64,000 nucleotides of DNA from Streptomyces litmocidini (lineage in GTDB: Bacteria; Actinomycetota; Actinomycetes; Streptomycetales; Streptomycetaceae): the NCBI RefSeq assembly GCF_014649755.1, contig NZ_BMTQ01000006.1:1-64000 (forward strand), read 5' to 3'. A model generated the notes under the pieces. It did not search any database. It had not been told where the DNA came from and saw only the letters and a program-made list of their open reading frames with translations. The position numbers were made by a program, and so were the translations under genes. Shown here one piece after another: positions 44,288-53,893 of the stretch; the first letter of the stretch is position 1; each line of letters opens with the position of its first letter.

Positions 44288-44782
44288 ATGAGCCAGCCCG
44301 TCCCGCCGCCCGGCAACCCGTTCGCCGGCGGCGCCGCGCCCCAGCAGTACCCGATGGCCCCGCCGCCCGCGCCCGCCCGCGCCAACGTGGGGCTCGGCCT
44401 GGTGGCCGGCCTGGTCGCGGCGCTCGTCGCCGCCGGTCTCTACGGCGGCATCGCCGGCGCCGTCGAGCGCGAGATCGGCTGGGCGGCCGTCGGCGTCGGC
44501 TTCCTCGTCGGCTTCGCGGCCGGCAAGGCAGGGGGCGACAACCCCGTGCTGTCCGTGGTCAGCGCCGTGTTCTCGCTCGGCTCGGTGTACCTGGGCCAGC
44601 TGGTCGCCCTCTCCGTCATCGGCGGCAAGGAGCTGGGCGTCTCCCCCACCGAGCTCCTCTTCCAGCACTTCGACGTCCTCACCTCGGCCTGGAAGGAAGA
44701 CCTGGACCCGCTGACGTTCCTGTTCTTCGGCCTCGCCGCGTTCGCGGCGTTCTCCGGGGCCAAGAAGGCCGCCGCCCGGTGA
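44288..44782 (+). CDS. Membrane protein of unknown function
   Basis: This 164-residue protein has a Pro/Ala-rich N-terminus (1-35), a helical hairpin (VGLGLVAGLVAALVAAGLYGG and IGWAAVGVGFLVGFAAGKAGG), a third segment (VLSVVSAVFSLGSVYLGQLVALSVI) and a C-terminal helix (DPLTFLFFGLAAFAAFSG). The segment before the last helix is acidic/aromatic (FQHFDVLTSAWKEDLD). The ATG at 44288 follows GGGGGGAT. I do not recognise the family. It converges on guaB3. Confidence 0.8.
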   Translation: MSQPVPPPGNPFAGGAAPQQYPMAPPPAPARANVGLGLVAGLVAALVAAGLYGGIAGAVEREIGWAAVGVGFLVGFAAGKAGGDNPVLSVVSAVFSLGSVYLGQLVALSVIGGKELGVSPTELLFQHFDVLTSAWKEDLDPLTFLFFGLAAFAAFSGAKKAAAR

Positions 44783-44794
44783 GCCGCGCACGCG

Positions 44795-44828
44795 GAGGGG
44801 CCCCGCACCACCCGGTGCGGGGCCCCTC
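44795..44828. terminator. Bidirectional hairpin terminator
   Basis: A perfect 15-bp stem (44795-44809 with 44814-44828) has a 4-base loop and can be extended outward by GCACGC/GCGTGC with a small bulge. It lies between convergent genes. Confidence 0.9.
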
Positions 44829-44845
44829 GGCGTGCGTACGGAAGG

Positions 44846-45970
44846 TCAGCGCTTGTGCTGGGCGTCCGCGACCGTGACCTCGACGCGCTGGAACTCCTTG
44901 AGCTCGCTGTAGCCCGTGGTGGCCATCGCGCGGCGCAGGGCGCCGAAGAAGTTCATCGAGCCGTCCGGGGTGTGCGACGGGCCCGCGAGGATCTCCTCGG
45001 TGGTGCCGACGATGCCCAGGTCGACCAGCTTGCCGCGCGGCACGTCCTCGTGGACGGCCTCCATGCCCCAGTGGTGGCCCTTGCCCGGCGCGTCCGTGGC
45101 ACGGGCCAGCGGGGAGCCGATCATCACGGCGTCGGCGCCGCAGGCGATCGCCTTCGGCAGGTCGCCGGACCAGCCCACGCCGCCGTCGGCGATGACGTGC
45201 ACGTACCGGCCGCCGGACTCGTCCATGTAGTCGCGGCGGGCCGCGGCCACGTCGGCGACCGCGGTCGCCATCGGGACCTGGATGCCGAGGACGTTGCGGG
45301 TGGTGTGCGCGGCGCCGCCGCCGAAGCCGACCAGGACGCCGGCCGCGCCGGTGCGCATCAGGTGCAGGGCCGCGGTGTACGTGGCGCAGCCGCCGACGAT
45401 GACCGGGACGTCCAGCTCGTAGATGAACTGCTTCAGGTTCAGCGGTTCGGCCGCGCCCGAGACGTGCTCGGCGGAGACCGTCGTGCCGCGGATGACGAAG
45501 ATGTCCACGCCGGCGTCGACGACGGCCTTGGAGAACTGCGCGGTGCGCTGCGGGGAGAGCGCGGCGGCGGTGACGACGCCGGAGTCGCGCACCTCCTTGA
45601 TGCGCTGCCCGATCAGCTCCTCCTTGATCGGCGCGGCGTAGATCTCCTGGAGGCGGCGGGTCGCGGTCGCCTCGTCCAGCTCGGCGATCTCGTCGAGGAG
45701 CGGCTGCGGGTCCTCGTACCGGGTCCAGAGACCCTCCAGGTTCAGCACGCCGAGGCCGCCCATCTCGCCGATGCGGATGGCGGTCTGCGGCGAGACGACC
45801 GAGTCCATCGGGGCGGCCAGGAACGGCAGCTCGAAGCGGTAGGCGTCGATCTGCCAGGCGATCGAGACCTCCTTCGGGTCCCGGGTGCGCCGGCTCGGCA
45901 CGACGGCGATGTCGTCGAACGCGTACGCCCTGCGGCCGCGCTTGCCGCGCCCGATCTCGATCTCAGTCAC
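44846..45970 (-). CDS. guaB3: GuaB3 family IMP dehydrogenase-related protein
   Basis: This 374-residue TIM-barrel protein of the GuaB3 family starts with GTG and MTEIEIGRGKRGRRAYAFDD. It lacks CBS domains. The loop that carries the catalytic Cys in GuaB (GPGSICTTR) reads FGGGAAHTTRNVLGI here, as is usual for GuaB3. ADGGVGWSGDLPKAIACGADAVMIGS is the phosphate-binding part. GuaB3 proteins are linked to guanine nucleotide synthesis, but their exact reaction has been debated. It lies 106 bases downstream of guaB. Confidence 0.93.
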   Translation of the reverse strand: MTEIEIGRGKRGRRAYAFDDIAVVPSRRTRDPKEVSIAWQIDAYRFELPFLAAPMDSVVSPQTAIRIGEMGGLGVLNLEGLWTRYEDPQPLLDEIAELDEATATRRLQEIYAAPIKEELIGQRIKEVRDSGVVTAAALSPQRTAQFSKAVVDAGVDIFVIRGTTVSAEHVSGAAEPLNLKQFIYELDVPVIVGGCATYTAALHLMRTGAAGVLVGFGGGAAHTTRNVLGIQVPMATAVADVAAARRDYMDESGGRYVHVIADGGVGWSGDLPKAIACGADAVMIGSPLARATDAPGKGHHWGMEAVHEDVPRGKLVDLGIVGTTEEILAGPSHTPDGSMNFFGALRRAMATTGYSELKEFQRVEVTVADAQHKR

Positions 45971-46021
45971 GATGTGTGGCCTTTCCCTCTACGTCTGCGC
46001 CTACCAGTATCCCCGACACAA

Positions 46022-46065
46022 GCGTGGGGGGCGGCTCCGGCCACATGCCGGAACCGCCCCCACGC
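46022..46065 (-). terminator. guaB terminator hairpin
   Basis: Bases 46022-46041 pair with 46047-46065 (about 18 pairs with small mismatches, CACAT loop), directly after the guaB stop and before guaB3 in the direction of transcription. Confidence 0.85.
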
Positions 46066-46076
46066 GTCGCGCTGCG

Positions 46077-47621
<1,545 letters not shown>

Positions 47622-47766
47622 CTAACGGCCTGGAGCGGTGTCTCATTCCACGAGCAAGATCAGCGGGCAGCTTTGGACGTTCACACGTGTACGAAAGGGA
47701 CGACGGGGGCCGGCAAGGCTTACTGCTCGGCCAGTGCGGGCGGGCGGCGCCCGGCGGGCGCCGGGT

Positions 47767-48459
47767 TCACTGCTCGGCGAGCGCGCGCAGCCGGCTGAGG
47801 GCGCGGTGCTGCGCGACCCGGACGGCGCCGGGGGACATGCCGAGCATCTGACCGGTCTCCTCGGCGGTGAGCCCGACCGCGACCCGCAGCACGAGCAGTT
47901 CGCGCTGGTTCTCCGGGAGGTTGGCGAGCAGCTTCTTGGCCCACTCGGCGTCGTCGCTGAGCAGGGCGCGCTCCTCGGGGCCGAGGGAGTCGTCGGGCCG
48001 CTCGGGCATCTCGTCGGAGGGCACGGCGGTGGATCCCGGGTGCCGCATGGCGGCCCGCTGGAGGTCGGCGACCTTGTGTCCGGCGATGGCGAAGACGAAG
48101 GCCTCGAAGGGCCTGCCCGTGTCCTTGTAGCGCGGCAGCGCCATCAGGACGGCGACGCAGACCTCCTGGGCGAGGTCCTCGACGAAGTGCCGGGCGTCGC
48201 CGGGCAGCCGGTTGAGGCGGGTGCGGCAGTACCGCAGGGCGAGCGGGTGGACGCGCGCGAGCAGGTCGTGGGTGGCCTGCGCGTCGCCGTCGACCGCGCG
48301 GTGCACGAGCGCGCCGATCTCCCCCTGCCCGGCAGGCATGGGGGAACCCACGGTCTCGTCGTCGCGCATCGCTCCATGGTGCCCCGATGCCTCTCGGTTC
48401 GCGGCACCGCGTCCGTAGTTGTGCACCGAAGCGTTATGAGCAGGTGCGCCGGCATTCAT
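47767..48459 (-). CDS. shbA: ECF sigma factor ShbA
   Basis: This group of sigma-70 proteins directs transcription of hrdB, the principal sigma gene, in Streptomyces. Region 2 is [21 protein letters not shown]...[17 protein letters not shown], and region 4 is [42 protein letters not shown] chose the ATG at 48459 (230 residues), since GGGAGGGGAGGG precedes it. The family N-terminus could instead begin at ATG 48369 (MRDDETVG, 200 residues), which has only GGAG two bases away. The position between guaB and bldM matches the known gene order. Confidence 0.92.
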   Translation of the reverse strand: MNAGAPAHNASVHNYGRGAANREASGHHGAMRDDETVGSPMPAGQGEIGALVHRAVDGDAQATHDLLARVHPLALRYCRTRLNRLPGDARHFVEDLAQEVCVAVLMALPRYKDTGRPFEAFVFAIAGHKVADLQRAAMRHPGSTAVPSDEMPERPDDSLGPEERALLSDDAEWAKKLLANLPENQRELLVLRVAVGLTAEETGQMLGMSPGAVRVAQHRALSRLRALAEQ

Positions 48460-48612
48460 CTCCCGCGCCCTCCCCTCCCGCTCGATCGACTCGTCCCCGA
48501 GGAACTCCACATCTCAAGGATGCGGCATTCGGCGGGGAAGTGACACAAGCCCACCCCGTCCACCCCACGACGGACGCGGGTGAGGACGGGGAGACGGCAG
48601 GTGACCTGCGAT

Positions 48613-49224
48613 TCAGCGGACCAGGCCCCAGCGGAATCCGAGCGCGACGGCATGCGCCCGGTCGGAGGCGCCGAGCTTCTTGAAGAGGCGCCGGGCGTGC
48701 GTCTTGACGGTGTCCTCGGAGAGGAAGAGCTCGCGCCCGATCTCCGCGTTGGACCGGCCGTGGCTCATGCCTTCGAGGACCTGGATCTCGCGCGCGGTGA
48801 GGGTGGGCGCGGCGCCCATCTCGGCCGAACGGAGGCGGCGGGGGGCGAGCCGCCAGGTCGGGTCGGCGAGCGCCTGCGTGACCGTGGCCCGCAGCTCGGC
48901 GCGCGAGGCGTCCTTGTGCAGGTAGCCGCGGGCGCCCGCGGCGACGGCGAGCGCGACGCCGTCGAGGTCCTCGGCGACCGTGAGCATGATGATGCGGGCG
49001 CCGGGGTCCGCGGAGAGCAGCCGGCGGACGGTTTCCACGCCGCCCAGGCCGGGCATGCGCACGTCCATCAGAATCAGGTCCGAGCGGTCCGCGCCCCAGC
49101 GGCGGAGGACTTCCTCGCCGTTGGCCGCGGTGGTCACGCGCTCGACGCCGGGCACGGTCGCGACCGCGCGGCGGAGCGCCTCTCGGGCAAGCGGGGAGTC
49201 GTCGCAGACGAGGACGGATGTCAT
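48613..49224 (-). CDS. bldM: Developmental response regulator BldM
   Basis: This 203-residue atypical response regulator is needed for aerial hyphae and, as a heterodimer with WhiI, for sporulation. The receiver begins MTSVLVCDDSPLAREAL and has LILMDVRMPGLGG. The LuxR-type DNA-binding domain is LTAREIQVLEGMSHGRSNAEIGRELFLSEDTVKTHARRLFKKLG. Length equals the known protein. The ATG at 49224 has GGAGG 6 bases upstream. The gene is divergent from whiD. Confidence 0.96.
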   Translation of the reverse strand: MTSVLVCDDSPLAREALRRAVATVPGVERVTTAANGEEVLRRWGADRSDLILMDVRMPGLGGVETVRRLLSADPGARIIMLTVAEDLDGVALAVAAGARGYLHKDASRAELRATVTQALADPTWRLAPRRLRSAEMGAAPTLTAREIQVLEGMSHGRSNAEIGRELFLSEDTVKTHARRLFKKLGASDRAHAVALGFRWGLVR

Positions 49225-49657
49225 GCCTGACCTCCGCGGCTCTCGCAGCTGTTGCGCGTCACCTTGAGCCTCCAGGGCTGTACGTATCGTCACCTGTGCG
49301 GTTGACGCTCTCGGACGTGTGCCCGAGCGCTTGTTCCTTCAACCGCCTCCGCACTCTCAACGACGGTCACTCGAAAGAGTTACGGGTCGGACGGCGTCTT
49401 CGGCACTCTACGTGAGGGGACGTGCGCGGAGGAGAGCGGCGCGGCCCGTTCGCCCAAACATCGCAAGCTCTGCCCCATTTGGCGGGTTTTCTTCCCTTTT
49501 CGCAGTGTCTGTGACTAGATTCGCAATGAGTCATATTTACATCTACTTCGACAGTAGGTGTATCGCCCGGACCTGTCGGGGAAGACGAGGAACCCCGGCC
49601 ATCAGCCATCCACCCGCCCACCTATCCGTTCGACACGGTTTCAAGGGGACAAGCGCA
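49225..49657. other. Divergent bldM-whiD promoter region
   Basis: These 433 bases hold the control regions of two developmental genes. TAGATT (49516-49521) is a candidate -10 for whiD with a poor -35. CTACT-N5-AGTAG (49543-49557) is a short perfect dyad about 100 bases before the whiD start. On the bldM side GATACGT near 49279-49285 could be part of a promoter. No gene is seen. Confidence 0.5.
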
Positions 49658-50032
49658 ATGGCAGATTTCTCCCGCCTTCCCGGACCCAACGCCGATCTGT
49701 GGGACTGGCAACTGCTCGCGGCCTGCCGCGGGGTCGACAGCTCCCTGTTCTTCCACCCCGAGGGAGAGCGCGGCGCGGCACGGAGTGCGCGTGAGAACTC
49801 GGCGAAAGAGGTCTGCATGCGGTGCCCGGTGCGCGCGGAGTGCGCGGCACACGCACTCGCCGTGCGGGAGCCCTACGGCGTATGGGGCGGCCTCACCGAG
49901 GACGAACGCGAAGAACTCATGGGACGCGCGCGCAACCGCCTGATCGCGACGGCACCGGCCTCCGCATCGGCCGCGTCCGGCGCGTCCGCGACATCCATGA
50001 CGACGATGACATCGCTCGGGGAACGTATGTGA
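49658..50032 (+). CDS. whiD: WhiB-like iron-sulfur regulator WhiD
   Basis: This 124-residue Wbl protein is required for late sporulation (spore septation and maturation). The four [4Fe-4S] ligands are Cys23 (LAACRG), Cys53, Cys56 (CMRC) and Cys62 (AECAAH). The GVWGG turn and the basic segment RARNRL follow. Wbl proteins bind sigma region 4 of the principal sigma factor. The ATG at 49658 is preceded by AAGGGGA. The gene stands divergent from bldM, as in other Streptomyces. Confidence 0.96.
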   Translation: MADFSRLPGPNADLWDWQLLAACRGVDSSLFFHPEGERGAARSARENSAKEVCMRCPVRAECAAHALAVREPYGVWGGLTEDEREELMGRARNRLIATAPASASAASGASATSMTTMTSLGERM

Positions 50033-50169
50033 AGGAACGTTTCTCTATCGCGCTGAGCGTCGAGGGGACGCGTCGAGCGCCGAGGGGACGATGAACGGAT
50101 CCACGCGCCCGCGTACGCCGTGACCCGGCCGCACGCGCGCGGCGGCGCGGATCGACCCGGCTCGGCCGG

Positions 50170-51063
50170 CTACGCGCGCCTGGCGGCGTGCATCAGTTCG
50201 TCGAGCGTGGCGGCGACCGCCGGGACCTGTGCGAGGTCCGGCAGCGTCAGGGCCACGATCTCCCGCTCCACGGCGGGCTCCACGGCCACGGTCCGCGCGC
50301 CCTTGGGCCGTACGGACTCGATGGCCAGCTCCGGCAGGACGGCCACGCCCAGACCGGCGCCGACCAGACCCACCACGGCCGGGTAGTCGTCGGTGGCGAA
50401 GTCGATGCGGGGGACGAACCCCGCGTCCTCGCAGACGTCCACGAGCTGGCGGCGACAGCGCGGGCAGCCGGCGATCCAGGACTCGTCCGCCAGCTCCGCG
50501 ATCCCGACCGCCTCGGCCCCGGCGAGCCGGTGCCCCTCGGGCACCAGCCCGACGAGCCGGTCGGCGAGGAGCGGGCGGACCACCAGGTCGTCCCACTCGG
50601 CCTGCCCCGCCCCGTACCGGAACGCCAGGGCGATGTCGCAGTCGCCCTCGCGGAGCATCTCGATCGAGCGCGGCGGTTCGGCCTCGACGAGGGAGACCCG
50701 GGTGCCGGGGTGCGCGGCCCGCAGCGCGGCGAGCGCGGTGGGCACGAGGGTGGAGCTGCCGCTCGGGAAGGAGACCAGGCGGACCCGGCCCGCCCGGAGC
50801 CCGGCGATGGCGGCGACCTCCTCCTCGGCCGCGGTGAGCCCGGCGAGGATGCCGGAGGCGTGACGGACCAGGACCTCGCCGGCCTGGGTGAGGCGCATCT
50901 CGCGTCCGGTGCGGATCAGCAGCGGCGTGCCGGCGGAGGCTTCGAGCGCCTTCATCTGCTGGCTGACGGCGGGCTGGGTGCAGCCGAGTTCGCGCGCGGC
51001 GGCCGAGAAGGAGCCGGTGGCGGCGACGGCGCGCAGGACGCGGAGGTGGCGGGCCTCGATCAT
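50170..51063 (-). CDS. LysR family transcriptional regulator
   Basis: This 297-residue regulator begins MIEARHLRVLRAVAATGSFSAAARELGCTQPAVSQQMKALE, a textbook LysR helix-turn-helix, followed by a substrate-binding domain (about 90-295). CPRCRRQL in the effector domain is an unusual Cys pair. The ATG at 51063 is chosen from the family start. It is divergent from the MOSC gene with 80 bases between, so MOSC expression is its most likely target. Confidence 0.93.
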   Translation of the reverse strand: MIEARHLRVLRAVAATGSFSAAARELGCTQPAVSQQMKALEASAGTPLLIRTGREMRLTQAGEVLVRHASGILAGLTAAEEEVAAIAGLRAGRVRLVSFPSGSSTLVPTALAALRAAHPGTRVSLVEAEPPRSIEMLREGDCDIALAFRYGAGQAEWDDLVVRPLLADRLVGLVPEGHRLAGAEAVGIAELADESWIAGCPRCRRQLVDVCEDAGFVPRIDFATDDYPAVVGLVGAGLGVAVLPELAIESVRPKGARTVAVEPAVEREIVALTLPDLAQVPAVAATLDELMHAARRA

Positions 51064-51143
51064 GCGTCCAGCATAAGCGGCTCTTGGGTGAAGATGGATA
51101 TTTCCGTGGGTGCCTTTGAGATCCCCGCCCGTACAGTGCCCGC

Positions 51144-51818
51144 ATGACCTTGCTGAGTGTGAATGTGGGCCGCGCCAGGCCCGTGGAGTACACGGACGCC
51201 GCCTCGGGGATGACCGGCATCGACAAGCGCCCGGTGGAGGGGCCCGTACGGATCGAGGCACCGGGGGCGCCCGGCGTCGGGGCGAGCGGGCTCGCCGGCG
51301 ACACGGTCTGCGACCTGCGCTTCCACGGCGGCGACGACCGGGCGGCCTACGCCTTCGCCCGGGAGGACATGGACCTGTGGGAGCGGGAGCTCGGCCGCGA
51401 ACTGGCCAACGGCTCCTTCGGAGAGAACCTCACCACCCTCGGCCTCGACGTGAACGGGGCCCTGATCGGCGAGCGGTGGCGGATCGGCGGGGAGGTGGTC
51501 CTGGAGGTGACCGGCGGCCGCATCCCGTGCCGTACGTTCGCGGGCTTCCTCGGGGAGAAGGGCTGGGTGAAGCGGTTCACGCAGTCGGAGGCCGGCCCCG
51601 GCGCGCTGCTGCGGGTGATCGTGCCGGGCGAGGTGCGGGCCGGCGACCCGATCACGGTGCTGCACCGGCCGGACCACGACATCACCGTGTCGCTCCTGCA
51701 CCGCGCCGCGACCACCGAACGCGCCCTGCTGCCCTCCACGTTGGCCGCCGCCGAGTGGATGGAGTCCGGGCTCCTCGCGCTCGCCCGCCAGTACACGGAG
51801 AAGTACGCCACGGCGTAG
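51144..51818 (+). CDS. MOSC domain protein (YiiM-like)
   Basis: This 224-residue protein has the MOSC fold. The metal/cofactor-related motifs are DLRFHGGDDRAAYAF, NGSFGENLTTLGLD and the conserved Cys in GGRIPCRTFAGFLGE. The C-terminal PGDPITVLHR-like stretch and helical tail resemble E. coli YiiM, which reduces N-hydroxylated bases with molybdenum cofactor. The precise substrate is not known here. It is divergent from a LysR regulator. Confidence 0.9.
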   Translation: MTLLSVNVGRARPVEYTDAASGMTGIDKRPVEGPVRIEAPGAPGVGASGLAGDTVCDLRFHGGDDRAAYAFAREDMDLWERELGRELANGSFGENLTTLGLDVNGALIGERWRIGGEVVLEVTGGRIPCRTFAGFLGEKGWVKRFTQSEAGPGALLRVIVPGEVRAGDPITVLHRPDHDITVSLLHRAATTERALLPSTLAAAEWMESGLLALARQYTEKYATA

Positions 51819-51879
51819 CCGCGCGAGCGGGGACCCGGCGGCCCGGACCGGCCCGGAGGACAGGCACTAGGTTGCCCGT

Positions 51880-52653
51880 ATGACGACTGCACTGATTACG
51901 GGCGCCACCGCGGGCATCGGGGCCGCTTTCGCACGGAGACTGGCGGCGGACGGCCATGACGTCGTGCTCGTGGCCAGGGACATGAAGCGCCTCCGGGAGC
52001 AGGCGACCGAGCTGCACGACCGGCACGGCGTCGAGGCCGAGGTGCTCGCGGCCGACCTCTCCGAGGAGGACGGGATCGCCGCCGTCGAGGCCCGGCTCTC
52101 GGACCGGAAGCAGCCGGTGGACATGCTGGTGAACAACGCCGGCTTCGGCAACAAGGGCCGCTTCCTCGAGGTCTCCATGGCCGACGAGCTGAAGATGCTG
52201 ACGGTGCACTGCGAGGCGGTGCTGCGGCTGACCTCGGCCGCCGCCGCCTCGATGAAGGACCGCCGCCGGGGCGCCGTGGTGAACGTCGCCTCGGTGGCGG
52301 CCTTCGTGCCCCGCGGCACCTACGGCGCGTCGAAGGCCTGGGTCGTGCAGTTCACGCAGGGCGCGGCGCGGGACCTCGCGGGCAGCGGGGTACGGCTGAT
52401 GGCGCTCTGCCCCGGCTTCGTACGGACCGAGTTCCACGAGCGGGCCGGGATGGGCACGGACAACATCCCGGGCTGGATGTGGCTCGACGCGGACAAGCTG
52501 GTGGCGGCGGCGCTCGTCGACCTGGAGCGGGGGAGGACGCTGTCGGTCCCGGACCCCCGCTACAAGGCCCTCATGGGTGTGGTGAAGCTGGCGCCGCGCG
52601 GTCTGCTCGGCGGGGTCTCCTCCAAGGCGGGCCGCAAGTACGGTCCGCGGTAG
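51880..52653 (+). CDS. Short-chain dehydrogenase/reductase
   Basis: This 257-residue SDR has the cofactor motif ITGATAGIGAAFARRLA, LVNNAGFGNKG and the active-site YGASKAW preceded by a Ser in VASVAAF. The C-terminal part (FVRTEFHERAGM) resembles the DltE/YqjQ-like classical SDRs. The NADP/NAD preference and the substrate cannot be read from the sequence. It is 61 bases downstream of the MOSC gene and may be cotranscribed. Confidence 0.9.
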   Translation: MTTALITGATAGIGAAFARRLAADGHDVVLVARDMKRLREQATELHDRHGVEAEVLAADLSEEDGIAAVEARLSDRKQPVDMLVNNAGFGNKGRFLEVSMADELKMLTVHCEAVLRLTSAAAASMKDRRRGAVVNVASVAAFVPRGTYGASKAWVVQFTQGAARDLAGSGVRLMALCPGFVRTEFHERAGMGTDNIPGWMWLDADKLVAAALVDLERGRTLSVPDPRYKALMGVVKLAPRGLLGGVSSKAGRKYGPR

Positions 52654-52654
52654 G

Positions 52655-52770
52655 GCTCGCCGGAGGCCCGCGGCGGCGCTCGCCGGAGGCCCGGTCGGCT
52701 CGGCGGCGCTCGCCGGAGGCCCGGTCGGCTCGGCGGCGCTCGCCGGAGGCCCGGTCGGCTCGATGGCGCT
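52655..52770. repeat. 30-bp tandem repeat between convergent genes
   Basis: The 30-base unit occurs at 52681-52710, 52711-52740 and 52741-52770 (the last with two changes), and a partial, altered copy lies at 52655-52680. It separates the SDR gene and the leftward beta-helix gene by filling almost the whole gap. Confidence 0.9.
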
Positions 52771-52772
52771 CG

Positions 52773-53893
52773 CTACAGCCCCGGTCCCTCGTACCCCCCG
52801 ATGTTCGGGGCCTCCGTCGCCGACACGGCGTTGCCGAACCAGTCCCTGCCGCCGTTGTCCGCGATGGGCGTGCCGGCGGACAGGGCCGGGGAGCCGGCGG
52901 CGGGACGGAGGTCGGGGAGGAGCAGCGGATCGGCGTCGACGCCGCCGGGGTCGGGACGGGTCATGGCGACGCCGTGGAAGAGGTTGTGCGAGAAGGAGAG
53001 CCCGGGCGTGGGGTTCTTGAAGCCGTAGCCGCCGCTCGCGCCCTCGTTCACGAAGACGTTGTTGCGGATCGACGGCTCGTGCCGGGTGGCGGCGGGGCTG
53101 CCGGCGTCGTCCTGGACGAGGTATCCGGGACGGACGGTCCTGTTGAGGTTGTAACGGACCACCGTGCCGAGGGTCTTGGCGCCGCTGTAGGGGCAGACCA
53201 GCAGGAAACCGCCGGCGTTGTCGTGGCTGTGGTTGTACTGGAAGACGGTGCCCCGGGAGGCGCCGTCCGCGTCGAAGGACATGCCGTCCCTGGTGTTTCC
53301 GCCGCCGGAGACCTCGTTGTGCTCGACGACGGTGTCGTCGGTGTCGAAGGTCCAGATGCCGGCGTTGGCGGCCCGGGAACGCAGCTGGAAGCCGTCGAGC
53401 CGGTTGTGGTCGACGCGGGCCCCACCGGTCGTGTCGATCTTGATGCCGTCGCCGGCGAGCGAGGTCAGGGCGTTGTGGTGGATCCGGACGTTCAGGCTCG
53501 GGGTCCAGGCTCCGGGGCAGGCGTTCGGGTCCTGCTGGTCGCCGACCAGGTCGCGCCGGGAGAAGCGCGACCTGAAGTAGATGCCCTCGCGGTCGACGTC
53601 CCGGATGTCGTTGTGGTGGATCTCCAGGCCGTCGTACCAGCTGGGGACGGTCGTCCCCTCGACGGCGACGTGGATCGCGCTGGAACCGGTGAGGGTCTTG
53701 AAGTCGCCGCCGCGCACGTCGTGGATCGACAGGTGGTCCAGGGGTGCCGGACGGTGCCGTCGCCCGCTCCGCTCGCGGAGCAGTCGGCGTAGTGGCGGTC
53801 GCCGGGCGGGGGCGCGGCCTGGGCGGGGGCGGCCGCGAGCAGGGGGAGCGCGAGGGCGGCGGCGAGGGCGGTGCGGGTACGGCGCCGGGTCAC
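52773..53893 (-). pseudogene. Right-handed beta-helix secreted protein, frameshifted or internally deleted
   Basis: GTG 53893 (GTGA overlap with the DUF2264 stop) begins a clear signal peptide (TRRRTRTALAAALALPLLAA...AQAA) and mature start HYADCSASGAGDGTVRHPW. From about 53740 this frame turns to nonsense. In another frame a parallel beta-helix continues (DHLSIHDVRGGDF, LEIHHNDIRD, VRIHHNALTSLAGDGI, VEHNEVSGGG, FQYNHSHDN) to the stop at 52773. In relatives I recall, tens of residues lie between HPW and the first helix turn, so a deletion causing a frameshift is likely. The intact form would be a polysaccharide lyase-like or carbohydrate-binding protein. Confidence 0.7.

Noticed and set aside
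44846..45970. GuaB3 called inactive because the catalytic Cys loop is changed
   Set aside because: The substitution in the loop is characteristic of the whole GuaB3 family, so it is not evidence of decay in this gene.
47638..48543. Rightward 301-codon frame opposite shbA
   Set aside because: It is antisense to a well-recognised sigma factor and has no domain or ribosome site.
52655..52770. CRISPR array
   Set aside because: The 30-mers are directly abutting with no spacers and no cas genes are near.
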